Positions 8,484 through 17,616 are shown, counted from the stretch's first letter. The stretch: DNA of 64,000 nt from Gammaproteobacteria bacterium (GCA_025359205.1 JANYHD010000039.1:16292-80291), one strand, 5' to 3'. The notes: generated by a model not told the origin, from the sequence alone. Program-made: numbers and translations.

Positions 8484-9753
8484 ACTCCCGCTCGGTGGCG
8501 CGGCGCGCGGCCGCCTGCTGGCCTTCACGATTGCCGCCACCTGCTGCCTGATGAGCGTGGGCGCGGGGCTGATATTCCTTGAAGCGCGCGCCAGCAGCCA
8601 GCGGCTCTATGACGACTCGCTGCGTGAGACCGGCGTGCTGCTGCTGCAGCTGGCGCAGCATGAGATGAACGAGCACGGCCGCACGCTCGGCGTCGCACTG
8701 ATCGAGGCCGAGACCGACCACGATCCCTACTCGTTCCGCTTCCAGGTCTGGACCGACGACATGCGCGCGGCCTATCGCACCGCCGACGCGCCGGCGACGC
8801 CGTTCGTGCCGCTCGATGCCAGCGGCTTCGGCTGGACGCGCATCGACGGCGCGCCCTGGCGGAGCTTCGCGCTTTGGAATCGCCAGCACACCATGCAGCT
8901 GCAGATCGTCGAGTCGCAGAAGTACCGGCAGGTGCTGCCGCGCGCCATCTTCTGGCGGCTGGCGATAGCGCTGGCGTTGCTGGTGCCGCTGAGCATTGCG
9001 CTGCTGTGGTGGATCATCGCGCGGAGCCTGGGCAACCTGCGCGCGCTCGCGCGCATGCGCGAGACGCTGGCCTTCGAGCGGCGCTTCACCTCCGACGCGG
9101 CGCACGAGTTGCGCACGCCGCTGGCGGCCATCCGCGCGAATACCCAGGTCATGCAGGGTGCGCGCACGCCGGAGGAATTCACCACCGCCTCGGTAAACCT
9201 GCTGGCGAGCGTGGATCGCAGCGGCCGGCTGATCGAACAATTGCTGGCACTGGCGCGGGTCGATGCGAGCGCCAGCCTGCCGCAGCGCTTCGAGGTGGTC
9301 GACCTCGCGCCGCTCGTGCACGCGCAGATCGCCGAGCACGAACGCTTCGCCTTGCGCCGCCAGGTGGAGATCGGGGCGAGCACCGAGCCGGCACCGGTGT
9401 GTGGTGACCGCGAGCTGCTCGGCGTGCTGCTGCGTAACCTGGTTGACAACGCCATACGCTATTCGCGCCCGGATACCCGCGTGGTGATTTCCTGCGATAC
9501 TCTGGCCGACGGTGTCGAACTGGCAATCAACGATGAAGGCGTGGGCATTGTGCCGGATGAGCGCGCGCGCATATTCGAGCGCTTTTACCGCGCCAGCGCC
9601 ACGCACGACTACGGCAGCGGGCTGGGCCTGTCGATCGTGAAGCGGATCGCCGACCTGCACGGCGCGCGCATCACGGTCAGCACCGGCGCCGCCCAGCGCG
9701 GCAGCTGCTTCACACTGTGGTTTCCCAGGCCCGCCAACGAAAGGCCGGCGTGA
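8443..9753 (+). CDS. Sensor histidine kinase
   Basis: A 436-residue membrane sensor kinase. A first transmembrane helix lies near residues 27-46, then a periplasmic sensor of about 110 residues, and a second helix near 168-190. The dimerisation and phospho-acceptor box is FTSDAAHELRTPLAAI, with the phosphorylated histidine in HELRTP. The ATPase domain shows the N box (LLRNLVDNAIRYS), the G1 box (NDEGVGI), the F box (IFERFYR) and the G2 box (GSGLGLSIV). The chosen ATG at 8443 overlaps the response regulator by 41 bases; a later alternative start cannot be excluded. Its stop shares one base with the start of the LysR gene. The architecture matches QseC/PmrB-type kinases. Confidence 0.92.
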   Translation: MFRRVAKPPAPPAELPLGGAARGRLLAFTIAATCCLMSVGAGLIFLEARASSQRLYDDSLRETGVLLLQLAQHEMNEHGRTLGVALIEAETDHDPYSFRFQVWTDDMRAAYRTADAPATPFVPLDASGFGWTRIDGAPWRSFALWNRQHTMQLQIVESQKYRQVLPRAIFWRLAIALALLVPLSIALLWWIIARSLGNLRALARMRETLAFERRFTSDAAHELRTPLAAIRANTQVMQGARTPEEFTTASVNLLASVDRSGRLIEQLLALARVDASASLPQRFEVVDLAPLVHAQIAEHERFALRRQVEIGASTEPAPVCGDRELLGVLLRNLVDNAIRYSRPDTRVVISCDTLADGVELAINDEGVGIVPDERARIFERFYRASATHDYGSGLGLSIVKRIADLHGARITVSTGAAQRGSCFTLWFPRPANERPA

Positions 9754-10790
9754 TGGCAAGACGACGCATTCAGGAAAAGACCAGCGCCTTGGCATTCGAC
9801 CGGTTGCCGCTCAACGCGCTGCGCGTGTTCGAAGCGGTCGCCACGCAGATGAGTTTCGCCGACGCCGCAGAGACCCTGCACGTCACCCCGGCTGCGGTGA
9901 GCATGCAGGTCAGGACACTCGAGGATTACCTGCAGGTGCCGCTATTCCGGCGCGCGGGCCGCAGCATCGAGCTGACGCCCGAGGGCATGCTGCTGCTGCC
10001 GGGCGTGCGCCGCGGACTGGGCGACCTGCAGACCGCGCTGCACCAGCTGCGCCAGAGCCGCACAGCCGGCACGCTCAACATATCGACGCTCGCCTCGTTC
10101 CTGCAGAAGTGGCTGCTGCCGCGGCTGCCGCAGCTGCACGACCAGCAGGGCGACTTGCAGTTGCGCATCCACACTTCGCGCGCAGCGGTGGATTTCAGCC
10201 AGACCGATTTCCATGGCGCGCTCCGCATGACCACTGGGCCGGAGCCTGGGCTGCACTGCGAGAAGCTGCTCGACGAGTGGTTCGTGCTGGTCTGCAGTCC
10301 CGAGCTGTACCAGCGCTTTGGCCCCGTGCGCGAGACAGCCGACCTTAAGCGCTACCCGCTGCTGCGCTCCTCGGACGAGCCCTGGCAGCTGTGGAACCGG
10401 CCCGACGCCGATCGCGACTGGATGGAGCACGGCACGGCCTACGACGATTCGGTCGCCGTGCTGACCGCGGCCGAGCAGGGCCAGGGGCTGGGCCTGACGC
10501 GCTGGTGCCTCGCGGCCGGCGACATCAAGCTCGGCCGGCTGGCGCTCGCGAGCACCACGGCCCTGCCCTGTCCCCGCGCCTACTACTTCGTCTGTCCGGA
10601 AGCCTACCTCGCGATGCCGAAGCTCCAGGTGCTGCTGAAATGGCTGCGTAGCAAGGCGCGGGAGTTTGCCAACCCGCCCGGCGCGCCTACCGCGCCCGCG
10701 GCGGGCAGCGGCCGGACGGTGGGCGGCACCCGGCCGACGGCCGCGAGCCGGCCGACCGGCGGCGGCGGCGGCGCCAAGCGCAAGGCCTGA
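9753..10790 (+). CDS. LysR-family regulator (GcvA-like)
   Basis: A 345-residue LysR-type transcription factor. The N-terminal helix-turn-helix has the GcvA-type sequence PLNALRVFEAVATQMSF, followed by HVTPAAVSMQVRTLEDYL, and an effector-binding domain occupies about 105-300. The ATG at 9753 shares one base with the kinase stop codon, so the LysR gene is translationally coupled to the two-component system. The last roughly 45 residues form a Gly/Pro/Ala/Thr-rich tail ending in AKRKA that is not part of the normal LysR fold. The effector and targets are unknown. The stop codon in turn shares one base with the trmB start. Confidence 0.88.
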   Translation: MARRRIQEKTSALAFDRLPLNALRVFEAVATQMSFADAAETLHVTPAAVSMQVRTLEDYLQVPLFRRAGRSIELTPEGMLLLPGVRRGLGDLQTALHQLRQSRTAGTLNISTLASFLQKWLLPRLPQLHDQQGDLQLRIHTSRAAVDFSQTDFHGALRMTTGPEPGLHCEKLLDEWFVLVCSPELYQRFGPVRETADLKRYPLLRSSDEPWQLWNRPDADRDWMEHGTAYDDSVAVLTAAEQGQGLGLTRWCLAAGDIKLGRLALASTTALPCPRAYYFVCPEAYLAMPKLQVLLKWLRSKAREFANPPGAPTAPAAGSGRTVGGTRPTAASRPTGGGGGAKRKA

Positions 10791-11461
10791 TGAACCTGCG
10801 CGCGGTGCGTTCCTTCGTCCGGCGCGCTGGACGCATGACGGACGCGCAGCAGCGTGCGCTGCTGGAACTGTGGCCGCGGTACGGGGTGCGCGCCGGCGAC
10901 AATCCGTTGGAACTCGCAACCCTGTTCGGGCGCAGCGCCCCGTGCACGCTGGAAATCGGCTTCGGCAACGGTGATCACCTGGCCACGCGCGCGGCCGCGG
11001 AGCCGCAGCGAAATTTCCTGGGCGTCGAGGTGCACCGGCCCGGCATCGGCCACTTGCTGCGCGCCGCCTCTGTCGCGGGCCTTGCCAACCTGCGCGTCAT
11101 CGAGCAGGACGCGGTCGAAGTGCTGCGCTTGAGGATCGCGCCGGAGGCGCTTGATGAAGCACAGATCCTGTTTCCCGATCCCTGGCCCAAGAAACGCCAT
11201 CACAAGCGGCGCCTGATCCAGCCGGACTTCGCCATTTTGGTCGCGAGCCGGCTGCGCCGTGGCGGGCGGCTGCACCTGGCGACCGACTGGGAACCGTATG
11301 CGCAGCACATGCGACTCGTGCTTGATGCCTGCGCGTCACTGGCGCCGCTGGCGCTGCAGGCTGGCGACGGCCAGGCAGTGCGTGCGGCGACCCGCTTCGA
11401 GCAGCGCGGGTTGCGGCTGGGACACGCCGTGTGTGACCTGGTCTACGAGCACGCTGGCTGA
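10790..11461 (+). CDS. trmB: tRNA (guanine-N7-)-methyltransferase
   Basis: A 223-residue SAM-dependent enzyme that methylates G46 of many tRNAs. The SAM motif is LEIGFGNGDHLATRAA (about residues 51-66), and the family-specific signature ILFPDPWPKKRHHKRRLI (about 126-143) is present in full, followed by LHLATDWEPYA. Length is typical. It overlaps the LysR gene by one base (TGATG), making it the last member of an unusual overlapping chain of regulators and a tRNA-modification enzyme. Cytoplasmic. Confidence 0.96.
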   Translation: MNLRAVRSFVRRAGRMTDAQQRALLELWPRYGVRAGDNPLELATLFGRSAPCTLEIGFGNGDHLATRAAAEPQRNFLGVEVHRPGIGHLLRAASVAGLANLRVIEQDAVEVLRLRIAPEALDEAQILFPDPWPKKRHHKRRLIQPDFAILVASRLRRGGRLHLATDWEPYAQHMRLVLDACASLAPLALQAGDGQAVRAATRFEQRGLRLGHAVCDLVYEHAG

Positions 11462-11543
11462 TGCGGCGCATCACGCAAAATCATTTGCGATAGCGCTTGA
11501 TCCGCACCGGAGCCGGGAGCAACATCATTGCGGAGGCTACGCC

Positions 11544-11858
11544 ATGAACATGCAGCGACCCGGCATCGGCGAGTGGTACCGCCTGAGCAGCGGCGAGTTG
11601 CTCGAGGTCGTGGCCTTTGACGCCGCCGATGGCACGATCGAGGTGCAATACTTCGACGGCACGGTCGAGGAATTTGATTTCGACGACTGGCGTTCACAGC
11701 GCGCGAGCGGCGCGATCGAAGAAGCCGAGGCGCCCGAAGACTGGAGTGGCTCGGTCGACGTCGAACCGGAAGACGGCCGCGCCGATCGCGATCCGAACGA
11801 CGAAGAAGACCGGCAGCTGCGCGCCGACCGGCTGGAGGGCCTCGATTTGTTCGAATGA
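11544..11858 (+). CDS. Small acidic conserved protein (DUF6763-like)
   Basis: A 104-residue, strongly acidic protein (MNMQRPGIGEWYRLSSGELL), rich in Asp and Glu after residue 40. The N-terminal half looks like a small beta-barrel (GEWY..SGE.LEVVAFD..DGTIEVQYFDGTVEEFD), resembling the uncharacterised DUF6763 group of gammaproteobacteria. No catalytic motif, signal peptide or membrane segment is visible. A strong CGGAGG ribosome site lies 7 bases before the ATG. An in-frame start far upstream would overlap trmB and is rejected. Function unknown. Confidence 0.75.
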   Translation: MNMQRPGIGEWYRLSSGELLEVVAFDAADGTIEVQYFDGTVEEFDFDDWRSQRASGAIEEAEAPEDWSGSVDVEPEDGRADRDPNDEEDRQLRADRLEGLDLFE

Positions 11859-11894
11859 GCGTCGCCGCAGCGATGCCCCAGGTGGGCACAGCCC

Positions 11895-12275
11895 CTAGGC
11901 GAATCGCGCCACCAGCGCAGCCACGTCGACGGCCTCGTCCAGCAGTACCAAACCCGCCACGACCTGCACGGCAACGCGCTCGAGCGAGGCCCCGAAACAG
12001 GGCCCCGACACGCAAAAGCCCGTGCGCTTCTCGAACAGCGCCCCGTGTGCCGTGCACAGGATCAGGCTGCCGTCGTGCGTCAGGAACCTGTCCGGCAACA
12101 TGTTCAACGGCAGCGCCTGGTGCGCGCAGCGATTCAGGTAGGCATGCACCTCAGCTCCCGCCTTGAGGGCGAAGCCGAGCGCCGGCCACTCGCCACCGCC
12201 GAGTCGGAATTCGCGGCAACCCGTGGCGTCCAGCTCGCTCAAGCGGCACAACACGCGCTCGAGATCGATCTCCAT
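11895..12275 (-). CDS. Rieske [2Fe-2S] domain protein
   Basis: A 126-residue ferredoxin-like protein consisting of a single Rieske domain. The cluster ligands are complete: Cys-x-His in NRCAHQALPL and Cys-x2-His in LILCTAHGALF, separated by about 16 residues. Stand-alone Rieske proteins pass electrons to oxygenases or reductases, but no oxygenase is encoded next to it. The start at 12275 avoids overlap with the upstream AmpG-like gene, whose stop is 17 bases away. The two lie on the same strand and may be co-transcribed. The specific partner is unknown. Confidence 0.85.
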   Translation of the reverse strand: MEIDLERVLCRLSELDATGCREFRLGGGEWPALGFALKAGAEVHAYLNRCAHQALPLNMLPDRFLTHDGSLILCTAHGALFEKRTGFCVSGPCFGASLERVAVQVVAGLVLLDEAVDVAALVARFA

Positions 12276-12291
12276 CGGGGCCGGCCGCGCT

Positions 12292-13713
12292 TCAGGCGCG
12301 CGCGCGCGCCGCGGTGAACAGGCCACGCCGGTGCAGCAGCAACAGCAGCAGCAGCGCCGGCACGCTCAACGATGCGGTGTAAATGAAAAACCACGAATAT
12401 CCCACCGCGTTCACCACAAAACCCGACAGGCCTTCGAGAATCTTGCCAGGCAGCGCATACAGTGATGAGAACAGTGCGTATTGCGTGGCGGTGTAGCGCA
12501 CGCTCGTGAGGCTGGAAAGGAACGCGATCAGCGCCGTACCGTGCATCGCTTGCGCGAGATTGTCGAAGGCGTTTACCAGTCCAAGCTCGAGCAGCGTCGG
12601 CGCCGCTGCACGCGCCAGCAGCGAGAAGCCGACATTCGAGAGCATGATCATGACGCTGCCGATCACCAGCGAGCGCAGCAACCCGAGGCGCGCGATCACA
12701 AAGCCCGCGATGACCACGCCGACCAGCGACATGGCCAGGCCATAGAGCTTGACCACCGCGGCAATCTGCGTGAGCGTAAAGCCGCGATCGATGTAGAAGG
12801 GGTTAGCCATCGAGCCCATCGTGAATTCGGTCAGCCGATAGCTGCCCATGAACAACAGCGTGATGACCGCCAGCAGTGGGCCGTAGCGGCTGAAGAAATC
12901 AATCAGCGGGCAGACCACAGCGCCGACGAACCAGACTCCGGCGTGCTGCAGCGACTCCGGCCAGTGCGCGCGCAGCGCCAGCCAGTCGGCCACGCGCTGC
13001 TCGCGCGTATCCACAGTGGCGCGCGGCGCTGCCGTTGGCTCGGCAGCGAGCAGCGTGGTCAGCACGCCGATCGACACCAGCGCCGCCATGGTGGTGTAGG
13101 TCGCGCGCCAACCGAAATGGTCGGCAACGACGAAGGCACCGGCGCTCGCCGTAATGAGCGCCCCGCGGTAGCCGAGCTGGTACGCCGCCGCCATCGCGCC
13201 CTGCTGCGTTACGGCCGCCGATTCGATGCGCCAGGCGTCAATGGCGATGTCCTGCGTTGCCGCACAAAATGCCAGGAACAGGGCCCACAGGGCCATGCGC
13301 ATCACGCTGACCATCGGATCGCAGAGCGAGAGATTAACGAGGCAGGTGGCGATGCCAAATTGCGCCAGCAACATCCAGCTGCGTCGCCGCCCCAGCACGC
13401 GCGTCAGGAGCGGCAGATGCACGCGATCGACGATCGGCGCCCACAGGAATTTCAACGAGTACATCGTCCCGACCCAGGCCAGCATGCCAATAGTCGAACG
13501 CTCCACGTGCGCCTGCCGCAGCCAGGCTGATAGCGTCTGAAATACGAGATAAAAGGGCAGCCCGGCCGAGAAGCCCAGCAACAGCATGCTCAGCATGCGC
13601 GGCTGCAGATAGACACGCAGCGCCGCAAGCCAGTCGCCCGCCCCCGCGCCCACGCCGGCGGCGGCGACGTTGGGGCCCGGCCTGGGGACGCGGCCGGCGG
13701 GGCCCGTACTCAA
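12292..13713 (-). CDS. ampG: AmpG-like MFS transporter
   Basis: A major-facilitator membrane protein of about 473 residues with roughly 12 to 14 hydrophobic segments. The beginning of the first helix, LLLGFSAGLPFYLVFQTLSAWL, and the following FLWAPIVDR loop match AmpG permeases, which import anhydro-muropeptides for cell-wall recycling and can link to beta-lactamase induction. The start is uncertain. A TTG at 13713 overlaps the xthA stop in a TTGA arrangement; a GTG at 13653 and an ATG at 13596, directly before the first helix, are alternatives. No ampC or ampR is adjacent. MFS membership is certain, while muropeptide specificity is inferred from resemblance. Confidence 0.8.
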   Translation of the reverse strand: MSTGPAGRVPRPGPNVAAAGVGAGAGDWLAALRVYLQPRMLSMLLLGFSAGLPFYLVFQTLSAWLRQAHVERSTIGMLAWVGTMYSLKFLWAPIVDRVHLPLLTRVLGRRRSWMLLAQFGIATCLVNLSLCDPMVSVMRMALWALFLAFCAATQDIAIDAWRIESAAVTQQGAMAAAYQLGYRGALITASAGAFVVADHFGWRATYTTMAALVSIGVLTTLLAAEPTAAPRATVDTREQRVADWLALRAHWPESLQHAGVWFVGAVVCPLIDFFSRYGPLLAVITLLFMGSYRLTEFTMGSMANPFYIDRGFTLTQIAAVVKLYGLAMSLVGVVIAGFVIARLGLLRSLVIGSVMIMLSNVGFSLLARAAAPTLLELGLVNAFDNLAQAMHGTALIAFLSSLTSVRYTATQYALFSSLYALPGKILEGLSGFVVNAVGYSWFFIYTASLSVPALLLLLLLHRRGLFTAARARA

Positions 13714-14477
13714 AGTTCGTAGTCCATGATCAGCGGCGCGTGATCGGAGAACCGCGCCGCCTTGTAGATTTGCGCCGCGCGCGGCGCGCCCGCGAGCGCG
13801 GGACTCGCGACCTGGTAATCGATGCGCCAGCCGACGTTCCTGGCCCAGGCCTGGCCGCGGTTCGACCACCAGGTGTACTGGTCTGGCCCGTCATTCACGT
13901 GACGGAAGGCGTCGATGAAGCCGACTTCATCGAACAGCTCGTCGAGCCAGGCGCGTTCGTGTGGCAGGAAGCCGGAGTTTTTCTGGTTCGGCTTCCAGTT
14001 CCGAAGATCGATCTCCCGGTGCGCGATGTTCCAGTCGCCGCACAGGATGTACGGCCGCCGCCGGCGCCTGAGTGCGCGCAGGTGCGGCATGAATTTCTTG
14101 AGGAACCTGTCTTTCGACGCCTGTCGTTCCGGCCCGGACGAACCTGATGGCAGGTAGAGCGAGACCACGGCTACTGCGGGGAACTGCGCCTCCAGGTAGC
14201 GCCCTTCATTGTCAAACTCGCTCACGCCGAAGCCACGCACCAGCCGCTGCGGCTCCTGCCGCGAATACAGCGCCACCCCCGCATAGCCGGGCCGTTCTGC
14301 CGGATAGTAGGCCGCGTGGTAGCCCGGCAGCGAGATGTCGTGGCCCGCGAACTGATCCTCGCGCGCGCGCACTTCCTGCAGGCAGATCACGTCGGCGTGC
14401 TGCTGCGCCAGCCACGGGAACAGTCCCTTGCTGGCGGCCGACCGGAGGCCGTTGACGTTGAGCGTGATCACCCGCAT
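13710..14477 (-). CDS. xthA: Exodeoxyribonuclease III
   Basis: A 255-residue AP endonuclease and 3'-5' exonuclease of the endonuclease-exonuclease-phosphatase fold, acting in base-excision repair. Conserved pieces are the N-terminal LNVNGLRSA, the metal glutamate in VICLQEVRA, the [10 protein letters not shown] segment, the [14 protein letters not shown] region and the C-terminal [10 protein letters not shown] with [12 protein letters not shown], which holds the catalytic Asp-His pair. The start at 14477 is close to the divergent pyrE start (23 bases apart). Length and motif order are normal for ExoA/XthA. Confidence 0.96.
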   Translation of the reverse strand: MRVITLNVNGLRSAASKGLFPWLAQQHADVICLQEVRAREDQFAGHDISLPGYHAAYYPAERPGYAGVALYSRQEPQRLVRGFGVSEFDNEGRYLEAQFPAVAVVSLYLPSGSSGPERQASKDRFLKKFMPHLRALRRRRRPYILCGDWNIAHREIDLRNWKPNQKNSGFLPHERAWLDELFDEVGFIDAFRHVNDGPDQYTWWSNRGQAWARNVGWRIDYQVASPALAGAPRAAQIYKAARFSDHAPLIMDYEL

Positions 14478-14500
14478 GTGGACATGATAGCCTGCCGCGC

Positions 14501-15157
14501 ATGCACGATTACCAGCAGGATTTCCTGGCGCTGGCCCTCGAGCACCAGGCCTTGCGCTTTGGCGAGTTCACGCTCAAGTCCGGACGCGTCAGCCCCTATT
14601 TCTTCAACGCCGGCTTGTTCAACGACGGCGCGGCGCTCGCGCGTCTCGGCCGCTGCTACGCCGCCGCCCTCGCCCGCTCGGGCCTGGGCTTCGATATGCT
14701 GTTTGGTCCTGCCTACAAGGGCATCCCGCTGGTGAGCGCCTGCGCGATCGCCTTTGCGGAACATGAAGGGCGCAGCCTGCCCTGGGCCTTCAACCGCAAG
14801 GAAGCGAAGGCACACGGCGAGGCGGGCACGATTGTCGGGAGTCCCCTCAAGGGGCGCGTGGTGATCGTCGATGACGTGATCACCGCGGGCACGGCGATCC
14901 GCGAATCGATCGAGCTGATCAGGGCCGCCGGGGCCGAGCCGGTCGGAGTGGCCTTGGCGCTCGATCGCCAGGAGCGCGGCCAGGGCGAACGCTCGGCGGT
15001 CCAGGAGCTCGAATCGCAGTACGGGCTGCGCTGCGTGAGCATCCTTTCCCTGGGCGGACTGATCGAGGCGCTCGCGGGCCGCGGCGTGCGCGGCTTCGAG
15101 CCGGCGCAGCTGGCCTCGCTCCGCGCCTACCGGGCGCAGTACGGGATCGCGAATTGA
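14501..15157 (+). CDS. pyrE: Orotate phosphoribosyltransferase
   Basis: A 218-residue enzyme converting orotate and PRPP to OMP in pyrimidine synthesis. The start [20 protein letters not shown] and the [14 protein letters not shown] segment are typical of PyrE. The PRPP-binding loop is [17 protein letters not shown] (about residues 121-137) and the flexible active-site loop contains [12 protein letters not shown]. It is divergent from xthA, so the two genes share a very short promoter region. Cytoplasmic homodimer by family knowledge. Confidence 0.97.
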   Translation: MHDYQQDFLALALEHQALRFGEFTLKSGRVSPYFFNAGLFNDGAALARLGRCYAAALARSGLGFDMLFGPAYKGIPLVSACAIAFAEHEGRSLPWAFNRKEAKAHGEAGTIVGSPLKGRVVIVDDVITAGTAIRESIELIRAAGAEPVGVALALDRQERGQGERSAVQELESQYGLRCVSILSLGGLIEALAGRGVRGFEPAQLASLRAYRAQYGIAN

Positions 15158-15238
15158 GGAGTCCTGCACTTGCCCTGCGCCCGGCTTCGTGGACAATTGG
15201 GGGCCGGGCAGAACTTCGGCGCAATTAGGATTGGTGTA

Positions 15239-15883
15239 ATGCCTGACATAATCAGGGTTCTGGGCAGCGTCGCCGCCGCGACCGCCCTCATGCTGGCGGT
15301 ACCAGCCATGGCGGCCGACTCCTCCTCGCGCCCGAACTACAGCTGGGTCGACAAGAATGGCGAGCGCCATTACGGCGACGCCGTGCCGCCCGAATATGCG
15401 CAGCAGGAGCGGCGGGTGCTGAACAGCCAGGGCGTCGAAATCCAGCGCGTGGACGCGGAGAAGAACGCACAGCAGCTCGCTGAGGACCGCAAGAAAACGC
15501 AGGCCATTGAGGACCGCGCGCAGCACGATCGGTTCCTCCTGACCACCTACACCTCAACCAAGGACATCGAGCGGCTGCGCGACGAGCGGCTCGACCAGAT
15601 CGACGGCCAGATCAAGGCGACCATCGCCTACATCGAATCAATCGAAGCGCGGCTCAAGACGCTGCAGCAGCGGGCGTTGAATTACAAACCCTACAACACC
15701 AAGCCCGACGCGCGGCGCATGCCGGATGACCTGGCCGAACAGCTGGTGCGCGCCTCGAACGAAGTGCGTGCGCAACACCGCTCGATGGACCGGCGCAAGC
15801 AGGAGCAGATCACCGTGCGCGCGCAGTTCGAAGCGGACATCGCGCGCTATCGCGAGCTGACTGCGAACCCCTCGCCGGGTTAG
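15239..15883 (+). CDS. Exported DUF4124-domain protein
   Basis: A 214-residue protein with a signal peptide (MPDIIRVLGSVAAATALMLA, cleavage likely after AMAAD) followed directly by the short DUF4124 motif (NYSWVDKNGERHYGDAVPPE). The rest (about residues 65-210) is highly charged and predicted helical, probably coiled coil. DUF4124 proteins are common exported proteins of gammaproteobacteria with unknown function. The start at 15239 has TAGGA upstream. It is downstream of pyrE by 81 bases and convergent with dut. Confidence 0.8.
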   Translation: MPDIIRVLGSVAAATALMLAVPAMAADSSSRPNYSWVDKNGERHYGDAVPPEYAQQERRVLNSQGVEIQRVDAEKNAQQLAEDRKKTQAIEDRAQHDRFLLTTYTSTKDIERLRDERLDQIDGQIKATIAYIESIEARLKTLQQRALNYKPYNTKPDARRMPDDLAEQLVRASNEVRAQHRSMDRRKQEQITVRAQFEADIARYRELTANPSPG

Positions 15884-15884
15884 G

Positions 15885-15914
15885 CCGGACCAGTCCGGAC
15901 CAGTCCGGACCAGG
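15885..15914. repeat. Three tandem decamers between convergent genes
   Basis: CCGGACCAGT occurs at 15885-15894 and 15895-15904 and as CCGGACCAGG at 15905-15914, immediately after the DUF4124 stop codon and before the dut stop. Each junction reads CCGGAC-CA-GTCCGG, so the array can form small hairpins. It is probably a local slippage expansion. Confidence 0.75.
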
Positions 15915-15931
15915 CTCGGCGCCGGCCGAGC
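15914..15931. terminator. Possible bidirectional hairpin terminator
   Basis: A perfect 7-bp stem GCTCGGC (15914-15920) and GCCGAGC (15925-15931) with a GCCG loop lies between the convergent DUF4124 and dut genes and touches the dut stop codon. There is no T-run on either side, so it would be a weak intrinsic terminator at best. Confidence 0.35.
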
Positions 15932-16401
15932 TAGCCGCGGCCCGTGTGGCCGAAGCCCCCGCTGCCGCGATCGCTGGCGGCAAACTCCGACACAATATCC
16001 AATTCCACCTGCACCACCGGCACGATGACGAGTTGGGCGATGCGCTCGCCCGGTTGCACGGTGTAGGCATTGGCGCCGCGGTTCCAGCAGGAGACCATCA
16101 GCGGCCCCTGGTAGTCGGAGTCGATGAGGCCCACGAGGTTGCCCAGCACCACGCCATGTTTATGGCCCAGGCCCGAGCGCGGCAGGATCACCGCCGCGAG
16201 GCCCGGATCCGCGACGTGTATCGACAGCCCGGTTGAAATGAGCTCGGCACGCCCCGGTTCGAGCAGCAGGGGCGCGCCGATGCAGGCACGCAGGTCGAGT
16301 CCGGCCGAGCCTTCGGTCGCGTAGGCCGGGAGCGGAAACTCGTTGCCGATGCGCGCATCGAGTATCCGCACCTGCAGGGAGCGGCGCGTGGAATCAGCCA
16401 A
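15931..16401 (-). CDS. dut: dUTP diphosphatase
   Basis: A 156-residue trimeric dUTPase that hydrolyses dUTP to dUMP and keeps uracil out of DNA. All five family motifs are present in order: [30 protein letters not shown] (with the catalytic Asp), [12 protein letters not shown], and the C-terminal arm [12 protein letters not shown] that closes over the substrate. It follows coaBC by 3 bases on the same strand, the usual coaBC-dut arrangement of gammaproteobacteria. Confidence 0.97.
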   Translation of the reverse strand: MADSTRRSLQVRILDARIGNEFPLPAYATEGSAGLDLRACIGAPLLLEPGRAELISTGLSIHVADPGLAAVILPRSGLGHKHGVVLGNLVGLIDSDYQGPLMVSCWNRGANAYTVQPGERIAQLVIVPVVQVELDIVSEFAASDRGSGGFGHTGRG

Positions 16402-16404
16402 GAT

Positions 16405-17616
16405 TCAGCAAGCCTCGGAGCGCGCAGTGGCCTGGTACTGGGTGGCGATCAGCGCCACCAGTGCGGTGGCCAGCTCGCGCTTGGGCGCGCGGGCCAGTTC
16501 GGCGCGGCCGCCGCCGCGCCACAGCACCAGCAAGGCGTTGTCCTCGCAATCGAAGGCCTTGGCGGCGCCTACTTCGTTGGCGCAGATCATGTCGAGGTTC
16601 TTGCGCAGCAGTTTTTCGCGCGCGTGCTGCTCGACCGAGTCGGTCTCGGCCGCGAAGCCGACGATGTACGGGCGATGCGCGAGCGCCGCCACACTCGCCA
16701 GGATGTCGGTGGTGCGCGTCATCTCGAGCGTCAGCGTGTTCGCTTGCTTCTTGATCTTGCGTTTGGCCACTTCCACCGGGCGATAGTCGGCCACGGCCGC
16801 GGTGGCAACCAACAGTTGCGTCGTGGGCAGTTCCTTCTGCACGGCTGCGTACATCTGCGCCGCGCTTTCGACACAGACGCAGCGCACGCCGGCGGGCACC
16901 GGCAGCGAAACCGGACCGCTGACCAGCACCACTTCGGCGCCGGCCGCGCGGAAAGCCTGTGCCACGGCGTACCCCATCTTGCCGGAGCTCCGATTGCTGA
17001 CGAAGCGCACCGGGTCGAGGCATTCGCGCGTCGGCCCGGCCGTGATCAGCACGCGCCGGCCGCTGAATGGCCCGGGGCCGATCAACAGCGGCTCGACCAG
17101 ATCGGCGATCGCGGTGGGTTCCAGCATGCGGCCGGGACCGACTTCGCCACAGGCCTGTTCGCCGCTCGCCGGACCCAGGATGCGCACCGCGCGTTGCGCG
17201 AGCGTGGCAACGTTTGCCTGCGTCGCGGCGTTGGCCCACATCTGCTGATTCATGGCCGGGGCCACGACGATCGGCGCATTGGTCGCGAGGCACAGCGTGG
17301 CGAGCAGGTCGTCCGCACGGCCACCGGCGAGGCGCGCGAGGAAATCTGCGCTGGCGGGCGCGACCAGCACGAGATCCGCCCAGCGCGCGAGTTCGATGTG
17401 GCCCATGGCGGCCTCGGCCGCCGCGTCCCAGAGACTGTCGCGCACCGACCGACCCGAAAGCGCCTGGAAAGTGGTGGCGCCGATGAATTCGCGCGCCGAG
17501 GCCGTCATGACGACTTGCACTTCGGCGCCGCGCTCGACCAGCCGGCGCACCAGTTCGGCGCTCTTGTAGGCGGCGATGCCGCCGGTCACACCCAGCAGGA
17601 CGTGTTTGCCAAGCAT
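16405..17616 (-). CDS. coaBC: Bifunctional phosphopantothenoylcysteine decarboxylase/synthetase
   Basis: A 403-residue fused enzyme of coenzyme A synthesis. The N-terminal CoaC half (about 1-185) binds FMN and decarboxylates 4'-phosphopantothenoylcysteine; it shows LLGVTGGIAAYKSAELVRRL and the PAMNQQMW active-site segment. The C-terminal CoaB half (about 190-403) ligates cysteine to phosphopantothenate; it shows GPTRECLDPVRFVSNRSSGK and an AAVADYRP segment. I placed the start at 17616 (MLGKHVLLGV) because upstream sequence does not resemble the family. Two genes, coaBC and dut, form the operon. Confidence 0.96.
   Translation of the reverse strand: MLGKHVLLGVTGGIAAYKSAELVRRLVERGAEVQVVMTASAREFIGATTFQALSGRSVRDSLWDAAAEAAMGHIELARWADLVLVAPASADFLARLAGGRADDLLATLCLATNAPIVVAPAMNQQMWANAATQANVATLAQRAVRILGPASGEQACGEVGPGRMLEPTAIADLVEPLLIGPGPFSGRRVLITAGPTRECLDPVRFVSNRSSGKMGYAVAQAFRAAGAEVVLVSGPVSLPVPAGVRCVCVESAAQMYAAVQKELPTTQLLVATAAVADYRPVEVAKRKIKKQANTLTLEMTRTTDILASVAALAHRPYIVGFAAETDSVEQHAREKLLRKNLDMICANEVGAAKAFDCEDNALLVLWRGGGRAELARAPKRELATALVALIATQYQATARSEAC

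Noticed and set aside
15885..15914. CRISPR-like repeats
   Set aside because: The decamers are directly adjacent without spacers and far too short for a CRISPR array; no cas genes occur.
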